In this document: positions 56,886-64,000 of the stretch, piece after piece
How the letters are laid out: each line of letters starts with the position of its first letter
Numbering within the stretch: the first letter of the stretch is position 1
DNA from: Vallicoccus soli
GTDB taxonomy: Bacteria > Actinomycetota > Actinomycetes > Motilibacterales > Motilibacteraceae
Length of the DNA stretch: 64,000 nt
Assembly (NCBI RefSeq): GCF_003594885.1
Contig: NZ_QZEZ01000002.1
Location: forward strand, 496,001 to 560,000
Reading direction: 5' to 3'
Notes under the pieces: model-generated
What the model saw: the letters and a program-made list of their open reading frames with translations, nothing else
Database searches by the model: none
What the model was told of the DNA's origin: nothing
Made by a program: the position numbers and the translations under genes

Positions 56886-57791
56886 TCAGGCGCCCAGCGC
56901 CCGCCGGACGGCGGCGGCGACCTGGTCCACCGCCGCGGACGCGGCGTCCATCGTCGCCGGGCGGCGGAAGAAGCCGTGGGCGGTGCCGAGCCAGCGGGTC
57001 GCGGCGACCGGGACGCCGGCGAGCGCCAGCCGGGCCGCGTAGTCCTCCGCCTCGTCGCGCAGCACGTCGTGCTCGGCGGACAGGACCAGCGCCGGCGGCA
57101 GGCCGGCGAGGTCCGCCGCGGCCGAGGGAGACACGTCGGGGCGGGCGCGGTCGACGCCCGGCGGGGCGTACGCGTCCCAGTACCAGGCCATCTCCGCCGG
57201 CCGCAGCGCCCCGTTCCCCTCCTGGGCGTAGGACGCACCGCCCCGCCGGGCGTCGAGGACGGGGTAGACGAGGACCTGCAGCGCGTACGTGGGCCCCCCG
57301 GCGTCGCGGGCGCGCAGGGCGAGGGCGGCGACGAGGCCGCCGCCGGCGCTGTCCCCCGTGAGCGCGAGCCGGCCCGGGTCGACGCCGTGCGCCCGGCCCT
57401 CGCGCCGCAGCCACGCCACGGCCGCCTCGACGTCCTCGAGCGCCGCCGGCCACGGGTGCTCCGGCGCCAGGCGGTAGTCCACGGCCAGCACGGCGCAGCC
57501 CGAGCGCGCCGCCAACGAGCGGCACACCGCGTCGTGGGACTCCAGGTCCCCCACGACCCAGCCGCCGCCGTGCACGTGGACGAGCACCGGCGCACCCTCG
57601 CGCGGGCGGTAGAGACGGCACCGCACCCCGTCGGCGTCGACGTCGGCGACGAGCGCCACCGCGTCGCCGGGGACGGGCGGGGGCGCGTCGCCGGACATCG
57701 CGCGGCGCGCGGCCGCGAGGTCGAACCCCTCGTCCCCCGGCCCCGGGCCGTCGGCCGCCGCGGCCAGCGCGGCGCTCTGCGGGTGCAGCAC
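56886..57791 (-). CDS. alpha/beta hydrolase (hormone-sensitive lipase family)
   Basis: The 301-residue esterase-like protein has VLVHVHGGGWVVGDLESHD (oxyanion HGGG), LTGDSAGGGLVAALAL (nucleophile Ser in GDSAGG), AEHDVLRDEAEDYA (Asp) and LGTAHGFFRR (His). These are the HSL-family features, so short acyl esters are likely substrates. It lies 30 bases upstream of the SDR gene in the same direction. Confidence 0.92.
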   Translation of the reverse strand: MLHPQSAALAAAADGPGPGDEGFDLAAARRAMSGDAPPPVPGDAVALVADVDADGVRCRLYRPREGAPVLVHVHGGGWVVGDLESHDAVCRSLAARSGCAVLAVDYRLAPEHPWPAALEDVEAAVAWLRREGRAHGVDPGRLALTGDSAGGGLVAALALRARDAGGPTYALQVLVYPVLDARRGGASYAQEGNGALRPAEMAWYWDAYAPPGVDRARPDVSPSAAADLAGLPPALVLSAEHDVLRDEAEDYAARLALAGVPVAATRWLGTAHGFFRRPATMDAASAAVDQVAAAVRRALGA

Positions 57792-57822
57792 GCGGCGATC
57801 CTGCCAGGGCGCCCGCCCGGCG

Positions 57823-58860
57823 TCAGGACGGGGCGGGTACGGCCGCCCCGCGCTCGGCGGCGGTCTCCACGCGGTCCCGGCCGGCGCGCTTGGCGCGCAG
57901 CAGCGCCTCGTCCGCCGCGCGGTAGAGGTCGTCCACGGACTCCACGACCCGGCCCGCCGCCACCCCGACGCTGACGGTGAACGACGGCAGGTCGGCCCCG
58001 CCGGCGGCCTGCGCCGCGCGGCGCAGCCGCTCCCCCAGCGCCCGGCCGGCCGCGAGGTCGCCGCCGGGCAGGACGACGAGGAACTCCTCGCCGCCGAGCC
58101 GGGCCACCGTGCCGTCGCGGACCTCGTCGCGCAGCACGCGCCCGAGGCGGGCGAGCACGGCGTCGCCGGCCTGGTGCCCGAGCACGTCGTTGACGGCCTT
58201 GAAGCGGTCCACGTCGAGCAGGAGGAGCGCGGCGTCGGCCCCGGCGGCGCCGTGCAGCCGCCGCCACTCCTCGCCCGCCGCGGCGAGCCCCTGCCGGTTG
58301 AGGACGCCGGTGAGCGCGTCGACGTGCGCCTGGCGGCGCAGCTCGGCGAGGAGCACGTCGATCCGGGCCCGCAGCCAGGTCATGACGTGCGTCAGCGCGA
58401 GGACGGTGACGCCGACCGGCACCGCCTGCCCCGCGACGTCCCCGGGCGCGTGGCCGTGCAGGGCGAGCGCGACCCCGTAGAGCGCGAGCAGCCAGCCGAC
58501 CTGCAGCCACGCCTCGCGGCGCGAGCGCAGCAGCGCCACGTGCAGCACGATCGCCACGAAGAGGACCGGCGCCAGGAGCACGGTCTCGATGCCGGTCGCC
58601 GTGTTCACGACGCCGACCGCGCCCGCGACCGTGGCCACCGACAGCATCCAGGGCCGGGCCAGGCCGGGCAGGGCCAGGTACGCCGCGCCGACCAGCACGC
58701 TCGTGGCCGCGCCCACCGCCGTGGGGAGCGGCGCGACGGAGGCCGGCGCGAGCGCGAGCGCGAACCCGGCGCCGGCCACCGTGGCCGTGCCGCAGAGCCG
58801 GGCGTCCGCCCGGCGCACCGCCGGGCTGCCCAGCGGCGGCACGTCCCACCTCTCGTCCAT
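57823..58860 (-). CDS. diguanylate cyclase with membrane sensor region
   Basis: The 345-residue protein has about six hydrophobic helices (about 20-165), then a GGDEF domain (about 180-335: DALTGVLNRQGL, LLDVDRFKAVNDVLGHQAGDAVL, VARLGGEEFLVVL). The GGEEF active site is intact, so it should make c-di-GMP. The inhibitory RxxD site is not kept (RDGT). It is the active counterpart to the degenerate GGDEF protein at 9324. ATG at 58860; it is 31 bases upstream of the hydrolase gene. Confidence 0.9.
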   Translation of the reverse strand: MDERWDVPPLGSPAVRRADARLCGTATVAGAGFALALAPASVAPLPTAVGAATSVLVGAAYLALPGLARPWMLSVATVAGAVGVVNTATGIETVLLAPVLFVAIVLHVALLRSRREAWLQVGWLLALYGVALALHGHAPGDVAGQAVPVGVTVLALTHVMTWLRARIDVLLAELRRQAHVDALTGVLNRQGLAAAGEEWRRLHGAAGADAALLLLDVDRFKAVNDVLGHQAGDAVLARLGRVLRDEVRDGTVARLGGEEFLVVLPGGDLAAGRALGERLRRAAQAAGGADLPSFTVSVGVAAGRVVESVDDLYRAADEALLRAKRAGRDRVETAAERGAAVPAPS

Positions 58861-58936
58861 GCCCTGTGCATCGGCAGGGCGGTGCGTGCTCCCAGCCGCC
58901 GTACGGGTCAGGTCCTGCGGCCCGGACCGGCGGGCC

Positions 58937-59974
58937 TCACGACCCCGTGACCCGCTCCCAGCGCACGAGCGTGAACGCCTGGCGGCCGCTGCCGCCGGGC
59001 GCGGCGTTGTGCCCGTCCTGGCAGACGAGCAGGCCGCGGGGGAAGCGCGGGCCGAGGTACCCCTCGTGCGCGGCGACCCCGTCGGTCGCGTCGCAGTCGT
59101 CGGCCCCCGGGCCGCCCACGACCCGGAAGGTGCGCACGTGCGCGCCGGTGCGGCGGTCGTACGCGTGGAAGAGCGAGGCGTCGCGCACGCCGGTCGCCTG
59201 GGCCGAGACGACGACGAGGTCGCCCGCGACGGTGACGCCCTCGGCGTCGGCGGCGATCCGCCCGCGCGGGGCGACCCGGTCGACGGCCGTGCGGCGCGCG
59301 CCGGAGGCGGGGTCGGCGCCGTACCGCCAGAGGGCGACGTCCTCCTCGCTCACGTAGAGCGCCCCGGTCCCGTCGTCGGCCGCGCAGCCCTCGGCCTCGG
59401 ACCCCACGTCGACCCGCCGGACGAGCTCGCCGTCGACGCGGCCGTCGCGGTCGTCGTCGGTGAGGCGGTACTGGCGCAGCACGCCGCTGCGGGCGATGGC
59501 CACGACGTGCAGCGCGTCGGGGCCCTGCCAGAGGCACAGCCCCTCGCCCCCGACCGTCGGGACGACCCCGGAGCCCTCGGTCGCGGGCTGCAGCAGGCGG
59601 GTGCGCGGGTCGACGCGGTAGACCCGCACCCCGCCGCCGTTCCACGCCGCCACGACGTCGCCGCGCACGTCGACGTTGCCCCAGAAGGCGGTGGAGCTGG
59701 TGATGCGCTGCAGGCGGCGCCCCGAGAGGTCGTACGTCTCGAGGGCCCCCTTCTTGTCGTTGCCGAGCACCAGGCTGCGCGCCGGGTCCGTCGGGTGGAC
59801 CCAGACCGCCGGGTCGTCGGCCGCGTCGCCGGTGCCGCGCACGGGCTCGGTCTCGCCGGACGCGGGCACCTCGATGACGCCGGCACCGCGGGACGGCGCC
59901 GCCGGCGCGGCGGCCGCCGTGGTCGGGACGAGCAGGGCGAGGGCGGCGGTCGCCGCGAGCGCGGTTCGGAGCAC
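58937..59974 (-). CDS. secreted beta-propeller phytase
   Basis: The 345-residue protein has a signal peptide (LRTALAATAALALLVPTTAAAAPA) and the beta-propeller phytase pattern: DDPAVWVHPTDPARSLVLGN, KKGALETYDLSGRR, GEGLCLWQ, EAEGCAADDGTGALYVSEED and DATDGVAAHEG. Such phytases free phosphate from phytate with calcium, outside the cell. GTG at 59974. It is on its own between the GGDEF gene and aarF (divergent, 93 bases). Confidence 0.9.
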   Translation of the reverse strand: MLRTALAATAALALLVPTTAAAAPAAPSRGAGVIEVPASGETEPVRGTGDAADDPAVWVHPTDPARSLVLGNDKKGALETYDLSGRRLQRITSSTAFWGNVDVRGDVVAAWNGGGVRVYRVDPRTRLLQPATEGSGVVPTVGGEGLCLWQGPDALHVVAIARSGVLRQYRLTDDDRDGRVDGELVRRVDVGSEAEGCAADDGTGALYVSEEDVALWRYGADPASGARRTAVDRVAPRGRIAADAEGVTVAGDLVVVSAQATGVRDASLFHAYDRRTGAHVRTFRVVGGPGADDCDATDGVAAHEGYLGPRFPRGLLVCQDGHNAAPGGSGRQAFTLVRWERVTGS

Positions 59975-60067
59975 GGGGCCGACCCTGGGCGCCGCACGCG
60001 GCCGCGGCGCACCGCGCGGGTGAACGACGGGTGACCGCTGCCGGACCGTCCGTGGCAGGCTCGGCAC

Positions 60068-61402
60068 GTGCTCCTGCCCCGCGCCCGCCGCTGGTCCCGC
60101 CTGGCCGCGCTGCCCGCGGCCTCCCTCGCGTCGGCCGCGGAGGGGCTGGTCCGCACCCGCCTGCTGCGCCAGGACCACGACGCGGTGCGGCGCCTGCTGC
60201 GCCGGCGCGGAGCGGAGCGGACGCGGCGCGTCCTCGGCGGCATGAAGGGCGGCGCGCTCAAGGCCGGGCAGCTGCTGGCGACGGTCGACGCGCTCTTCCC
60301 GCCGGACCCCGAGGGCACCTGGTCCGCGGCGCTGCGGCAGCTGCCGGAGGAGGCGCGCGGGGTGCCGTTCCCGGACGTCGCCCCGGCCCTGCGCGGGCTG
60401 GGCGCGGACTGGGGCAACCGCTTGCCCGACCTGGACCCGGTGCCCGTCGCCGCGGCGTCCATCGGGCAGGTCCACCGGGCGACGTGGCGCGAGCCGGGGT
60501 CTCCGTACGACGGGGTGCCGGTGGCGGTGAAGCTGCAGTACCCCGGCGTCGCCGACGCGATCGCCGCCGACCTCGCGGCGGTGTCGCTGGCCACCCGGGC
60601 GGCGAGCCTCGTGGCGCGGGGCGCCGCGGCCGCGCCGCTGGTGGCCGAGCTGCGGACCCGGCTGCGCGAGGAGCTGGACTACGCGCGGGAGGCCCGCGTG
60701 CAGCGCGCCTTCGCGGCGGCGTACCGCGACGACCCCGAGGTCGCGCTCCCGGACGTCGTCGCGGTCGGGCCGGGCGTGCTCGTGACGACGTGGCTGGAGG
60801 GGGTGCCGCTGGTGGGGCTGGCGGACGCGCCGCGGGACGTGCGCGACGCGGTGGGGGAGCGCTACCAGCGGTTCCTGCTCTCCGGCCCGGCGCGCGCGGG
60901 CTGGCTGCACACCGACCCGCACCCGGGCAACTTCCGGCGCTGCCCCGACGGGCGGCTCGGTGTGCTCGACCTCGGCTCGGCGCTGGAGCTGCCGCACGGC
61001 CTGCCCGAGAGCTTCGGCCGGCTCATCGGCACGCTGGCCCGGGGCGGTGAGCCGGCCGACGTGGAGGCGGCGCTGCGCGGCCACGGCCTGCTGCGCCCCG
61101 GCGCCCGCCTGCCCGCGGACGACCTGCGCCGCCTCGCCGACGTCCTCTCCCCCTTCACCGAGCCCGCCCGCAGCGAGCGCTTCACCTTCGGCCCGGAGTG
61201 GCTGCGCGGGCAGTTCGCCCGCGGCGACGACGCCCGCGACCCCGACCCCCGCCTGGCGATGCAGCTCGCCCTGCCCGCCGAGCACCTGTTCACCCACCGG
61301 GTCTGGCTCGGTGTCGTGGGGGTCCTGTGCATGCTCCGCGCCACCGTGCCCGAGCGGGCCGAGCTCGAGCGGTGGCTGCCGGGGTTCTCCGCCGCCGCCT
61401 GA
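60068..61402 (+). CDS. ABC1/AarF (UbiB-like) family kinase
   Basis: The 444-residue protein has the ADCK-type KxGQ motif (LKAGQLLATVDALFP), the Ala-rich loop AAASIGQVHRATW, VAVKLQYPGV (Lys), ELDYAREARVQR, HTDPHPGNFRR and VLDLGSALELP (DFG-like). In actinobacteria the partners are unknown; elsewhere the family works in quinone lipid handling. GTG start at 60068. It is followed by two hairpins. Confidence 0.9.
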   Translation: MLLPRARRWSRLAALPAASLASAAEGLVRTRLLRQDHDAVRRLLRRRGAERTRRVLGGMKGGALKAGQLLATVDALFPPDPEGTWSAALRQLPEEARGVPFPDVAPALRGLGADWGNRLPDLDPVPVAAASIGQVHRATWREPGSPYDGVPVAVKLQYPGVADAIAADLAAVSLATRAASLVARGAAAAPLVAELRTRLREELDYAREARVQRAFAAAYRDDPEVALPDVVAVGPGVLVTTWLEGVPLVGLADAPRDVRDAVGERYQRFLLSGPARAGWLHTDPHPGNFRRCPDGRLGVLDLGSALELPHGLPESFGRLIGTLARGGEPADVEAALRGHGLLRPGARLPADDLRRLADVLSPFTEPARSERFTFGPEWLRGQFARGDDARDPDPRLAMQLALPAEHLFTHRVWLGVVGVLCMLRATVPERAELERWLPGFSAAA

Positions 61403-61425
61403 GGAGGGCCCGGGTCGACCACGTG

Positions 61426-61445
61426 CGGCACCCGTACGGGTGCCG
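61426..61445. terminator. 20-base palindrome after aarF (recurrent motif, copy 4)
   Basis: CGGCACCCGTACGGGTGCCG is fully palindromic and lies 24 bases after the aarF stop. It contains the recurrent 12-mer on both strands. It may be a terminator, but because the 12-mer also occurs alone elsewhere it may be a protein site. Confidence 0.55.
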
Positions 61446-61484
61446 GACGAGGCCGACGAGCCTGGGCCGGCACCCGTGCGCCTG

Positions 61485-61519
61485 GGCCGGCGCGGCCACG
61501 GGACGCGGTCGCGCCGGCC
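61485..61519. terminator. hairpin between aarF and the VOC gene
   Basis: GGCCGGCGCG at 61485-61494 pairs perfectly with 61510-61519 around a 15-base loop. It starts 6 bases after the VOC stop (leftward) and suits that transcript best. A 12-base direct repeat (GCCTGGGCCGGC) is found at 61460-61471 and 61480-61491. Confidence 0.65.
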
Positions 61520-61525
61520 ACAGCG

Positions 61526-61957
61526 TCAGCCGCCGTACGGCGGGAGCACGTCGAGCACCCACGTCACGCCGAAGCGGTCGGTGACCATGCCGTAGAGGAG
61601 GGCGTAGCCGGCGGGGCCGAGCGCGGTCCGCACGGTCCCGCCGTCGGCGAGCCCCTCCCAGTACCGGGTGACCTCCTCGGGGTCGGTGCCGCGCACCGAG
61701 ACGTACACCGCGTCGGTGCCCGGGTCGTACGCGCGCCCCGGCGGCACGTCGAAGGCCATGACCGCGAAGCCGCTCGCCGCCTGGACGCCGCCCCACTTGA
61801 CCTGGTCGGGCACGGCGCCGTCGGCGGCGTCCCGCTCGTCGCCGCCCTGGGCGAAGGTGAACGCCATGACGTCCCCGCCGAAGACGGCGGCGTAGTGGTC
61901 CAGCGCCGCGCGCGCCTGCCCGCGGAAGTTGAGGTGGGTGGTGGTCGTGACGCTCAC
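61526..61957 (-). CDS. VOC family protein (PhnB-like)
   Basis: The 143-residue protein begins SVTTTTHLNFRGQARAALDH and reads YAAVFGGD, WGGVQAASGFAVMAFDVPPG and YGMVTDRFGVTWVLDV, the PhnB/DUF3335-like VOC pattern. Function is unknown; these often pair with WYL regulators. The GTG at 61957 has GAGGAG 6 bases upstream. It is divergent from the second WYL gene. Confidence 0.87.
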   Translation of the reverse strand: MSVTTTTHLNFRGQARAALDHYAAVFGGDVMAFTFAQGGDERDAADGAVPDQVKWGGVQAASGFAVMAFDVPPGRAYDPGTDAVYVSVRGTDPEEVTRYWEGLADGGTVRTALGPAGYALLYGMVTDRFGVTWVLDVLPPYGG

Positions 61958-62021
61958 GGACTGCTCCTCGTGGTCCTGCCACCCGAGCGGTGGCGACGAG
62001 GAGACCTTCGCAGGGGTAGGG

Positions 62022-62034
62022 GACAGGAAGTGTC
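62022..62034. promoter_or_regulatory. putative WYL operator, site 2
   Basis: GACAGGAAGTGTC with dyad GACA-N5-TGTC, extended by GG/CC on the flanks. It lies between the divergent VOC and WYL genes and differs at one base from site 1 (52765-52777). Confidence 0.5.
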
Positions 62035-62071
62035 CTCGACTCCGGGCATCCTCGGACACGTGCACGAGGAG

Positions 62072-63094
62072 ATGGGGACGTCGTCCCGGCTGCTGGCCCT
62101 GCTGTCGCTGCTGCAGGCCCGGCGCGACTGGCCGGGCGCAGCGCTGGCGGACCGGCTCGGGGTCAGCCGGCGCACCGTGCGCCGCGACGTCGACCGGCTC
62201 CGCGGGCTCGGGTACCCGGTCCGCGCGACCATGGGGCCCGACGGCGGCTACCGCCTCGACGCCGGGGCCGAGCTGCCCCCGCTGCTCTTCGACGACGACC
62301 AGGCGGTCGCCCTCGCCGTCGCGCTGCAGCTGGCGGCCGCGAGCGGGGCGGACGTCGGCGAGGCCGCGGCCAGGGCCCTGGCCACGGTCCGCCAGGTCAT
62401 GCCCGCGCGGCTGCGGCACCGGGTGGACGCGGTCCGGGTGACGACCCTGCCCGGCCGCACGGGCGCCGCCGTCGACCCCGAGGTCCTCGTCGCGCTGAGC
62501 ACGGCGGTCCGCGACCGGCAGGTCCTGCGCCTCGAGCACCGGCCCGCCGGCCTCCCCGGCGGGCCGGCCCCCGACGTCGCCCCGCGCCGGGTCGAGCCGC
62601 ACCACCTCGTGAGCCGCGCCGGGCGCTGGTACCTCGTGGCGTTCGACCTCGACCGCGACGACTGGCGGACCTTCCGCTGCGACCGGGTCGTGCCGCGCAC
62701 CCCGCTCGGCCCGCGCTTCGCCCCGCGCCCGCTGCCGGGCGGCGACGTCGCCGCGTTCGTCGGCGCCGCAGCGAAGGGGGCCGCCCCGGGCGAGGACGCC
62801 TGGCCGTGCACCGGCACCGTCGACCTCGCCCTGCCGGCCGAGCGCGTCGCGCCGTTCGCCCACGACGGCGTCGTCGAGGCCCTCGGCCCCGACCGCTGCC
62901 GGTTGACCCTGGGCTCCTGGTCCTGGGTCGGCCTCGCCGCCGCCGTCGCGCGCTTCGACGCCGACGTGCTCGCCGTCGGCCCGCCGGCCCTGGCCGACGC
63001 CTTCCGGGCGCTGTCCGCGCGCTGCGCCGCCGCGGCCGCCGCCCCGGCCGCCGTCAGCGGGCCAGCACCAGCACCGCGGCGACGACCCCGCTGA
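62072..63094 (+). CDS. WYL/HTH transcriptional regulator (YafY-type), second copy
   Basis: The 340-residue protein starts MGTSSRLLALLSLLQARRDW with HTH_11 (LADRLGVSRRTVRRDVDRLRGLGYPV), a GPDGGYRL wing, a WYL domain (PRRVEPHHLVSRAGRWYLVAFD) and a WCX end. ATG at 62072 has GAGGA close upstream; a GTG at 62060 is possible, and would place the dyad 25 bases before the start, as in the first copy. Its 3' end overlaps the facing DUF1772 gene by 41 bases. Confidence 0.9.
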   Translation: MGTSSRLLALLSLLQARRDWPGAALADRLGVSRRTVRRDVDRLRGLGYPVRATMGPDGGYRLDAGAELPPLLFDDDQAVALAVALQLAAASGADVGEAAARALATVRQVMPARLRHRVDAVRVTTLPGRTGAAVDPEVLVALSTAVRDRQVLRLEHRPAGLPGGPAPDVAPRRVEPHHLVSRAGRWYLVAFDLDRDDWRTFRCDRVVPRTPLGPRFAPRPLPGGDVAAFVGAAAKGAAPGEDAWPCTGTVDLALPAERVAPFAHDGVVEALGPDRCRLTLGSWSWVGLAAAVARFDADVLAVGPPALADAFRALSARCAAAAAAPAAVSGPAPAPRRRPR

Positions 63095-63479
63095 GGGTGC
63101 GGACGTGGTTCCAGCGGCCCCACGCGGCGACGTACGCGTCCCACGCCACCCGGCCGTCGGCCAGCCGGTCGTTGAGCGGCACGTTCGCGACGACGGTCAC
63201 CCCGACGACGCCCACGAGGTAGGCCGCGCAGCCCGCGACGACGAGCGGCTCCCCGCGGCGCCAGGCGAGGACGCCGAGGACCGCGCACCCGGCGGCCGTG
63301 CCGAGGAGAGCGAGCATCAGCGGGGGCCGCACCGCGAGCAGGTTGACCGACCGCATCGCCTCCGCCCCGCGCCCGCCCGGCAGGCGGGCCAGCGCCGGCA
63401 GCACGAAGCCGGAGAAGGCGAACAGGACGCCCCCGACCAGCGCGCAGCCCGTGCCCGTCGCCAGGGCCAGGGCGGCCAT
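63054..63479 (-). CDS. DUF1772 (anthrone oxygenase-like) membrane protein
   Basis: The 141-residue protein has four hydrophobic helices and the family's NVPLNDRLADG segment and WNHVRTLSGVVAAVLVL end. Relatives act in polyketide tailoring, but most have no known role. The ATG overlaps the stop of the upstream gene (TGATG), so translation is coupled. The 3' end overlaps the second WYL gene by 41 bases. Confidence 0.85.
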   Translation of the reverse strand: MAALALATGTGCALVGGVLFAFSGFVLPALARLPGGRGAEAMRSVNLLAVRPPLMLALLGTAAGCAVLGVLAWRRGEPLVVAGCAAYLVGVVGVTVVANVPLNDRLADGRVAWDAYVAAWGRWNHVRTLSGVVAAVLVLAR

Positions 63480-64000
63480 CAGCCCCACGCCCCGCCGGCG
63501 GCCGCCCGGCGCGCGTACTCGGCGAACGGCCGCGGCGGGCGGCCGAGCGCGCGCTGCACCCCGTCGCCGAGCCGCTCGCCGCGACCGTCGAGCACCTCGG
63601 TGAACAGGTAGCGCAGCAGGTCCACCACCTCCGGCGGCAGGCCCTGCGCCGCCAGCGCCGCGGCCCACGCGCCGGGGTCGACGCGCTCGTACCGGACCTC
63701 CCGCCCTAGCGCGGCGGACAGCCCGGCGGCCAGGTCGGCGAAGGACAGCAGCTCCGGGCCGGTCACCTCGTACGCCTCCCCCGCGTGCCGGTCGTCGAGC
63801 AGCGCGGCGGCGGCGACGTCCGCGACGTCCTCGACGTCGACGAACGGCTCGCGCACGCCCCCCGGCGGCAGCCGCAGCAGGCCGGCGGCCACCTCCGGCG
63901 CGAGCAGCCCCTCGTCGAGGTTCTGCAGGAAGAAGCTCGAGCGGACCACGGTCGTCGCGGGGTCCACCGCGCGCACCTCGCGCTCGGCGCGCTCGGCCTC
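63479..64000 (-). CDS. NAD(P)-binding (NmrA-like) protein, 5' part missing
   Basis: The visible 173 residues are the C-terminal part: ATTVVRSSFFLQNLDEGLL, REPFVDVEDVADVAAAALLD, GEAYEVTGPELLSFADLAAGLSAALG and FAEYARRAAAGG. These match atypical SDRs of the NmrA/NAD(P)H-azoreductase kind. The Rossmann start with the cofactor loop lies beyond the right edge of the window. The stop overlaps the DUF1772 start. Confidence 0.85.
   Translation of the reverse strand, partial: EAERAEREVRAVDPATTVVRSSFFLQNLDEGLLAPEVAAGLLRLPPGGVREPFVDVEDVADVAAAALLDDRHAGEAYEVTGPELLSFADLAAGLSAALGREVRYERVDPGAWAAALAAQGLPPEVVDLLRYLFTEVLDGRGERLGDGVQRALGRPPRPFAEYARRAAAGGAWG

Noticed and set aside
58861-58900. FliA-like GCCGATGC before the GGDEF gene
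   Set aside because: It lies only about 10 bases from the ATG and lacks a -35 element, so it is unlikely to be a promoter.

Overview
The window is a chromosomal segment from a very GC-rich actinobacterium. Evidence for this is the extreme GC bias at third codon positions, frequent GTG starts, strong GGAGG-type ribosome binding sites, and a run of housekeeping genes in an order typical of Actinobacteria: holA-comEC-comEA, nadD-rsfS-phosphatase, proA-proB-obgE-rpmA-rplU-rne, the two radical-SAM-associated genes of the TIGR03936/TIGR03960 type, ndk, DUF4233-folC-valS, clpX-clpP-clpP-tig. The genus cannot be fixed from the sequence. I see no insertion sequence, prophage, CRISPR array or replication origin. 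No stretch above about 300 bases lacks a gene.

Region 1 (1-38 kb) is almost entirely core genome, transcribed leftwards. It holds clamp-loader subunit delta and DNA-uptake genes (holA, comEC, comEA), a DUF1990 and a DegV gene translationally coupled to leuS, a membrane protein with a degenerate GGDEF domain, tRNA-Ala, the NAD/ribosome-silencing cluster, proline biosynthesis, the Obg GTPase, ribosomal proteins L27/L21, a very long RNase E/G, two radical-SAM family genes with a small Cys-containing protein between them, ndk, a UDP-glucose pyrophosphorylase-type enzyme, folC, valS, and the Clp protease/trigger factor block. The exceptions on the plus strand are an EAL-like/HDOD signalling protein and an NADP-dependent alcohol-dehydrogenase-like reductase. 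Many neighbours overlap by 4 bases (GTGA/ATGA), which indicates translational coupling.

Region 2 (38-50 kb) is more variable. Two facing tRNA genes (Pro, Gly) are followed by a GAF/PP2C/ATPase signalling phosphatase, an AMP-forming acyl-CoA synthetase, a ferritin-like protein, and a translationally coupled pair of spore-photoproduct-lyase-like radical SAM enzymes. Then come a small acidic protein of unknown role, a three-subunit molybdenum hydroxylase (PaoABC type), and a membrane-bound PP2C phosphatase. The lyase pair is the most intriguing system here: both proteins keep the radical SAM cysteines and a second cysteine where the lyase hydrogen donor lies, and the pair starts immediately after a perfect inverted repeat.

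Region 3 (50-64 kb) is a mosaic of small accessory genes. It has an Eis-like acetyltransferase, two WYL-type regulators each next to a divergent small gene and a nearly identical 13-base dyad, a RidA protein, an Nei-type glycosylase that must start at CTG, rpiB, DUF429, polyphosphate kinase 2, a short-chain dehydrogenase, an HSL-type hydrolase, an intact GGDEF membrane protein, a secreted beta-propeller phytase, an ABC1/AarF kinase, a PhnB-like VOC protein, DUF1772, and the 3' part of an NAD(P)-binding protein running off the right edge.

Non-coding structure is rich in strong inverted repeats between genes (terminator-like, but without U-tracts, as usual at this GC content). One 12-base motif (CGGCACCCGTAC) recurs at four intergenic sites.
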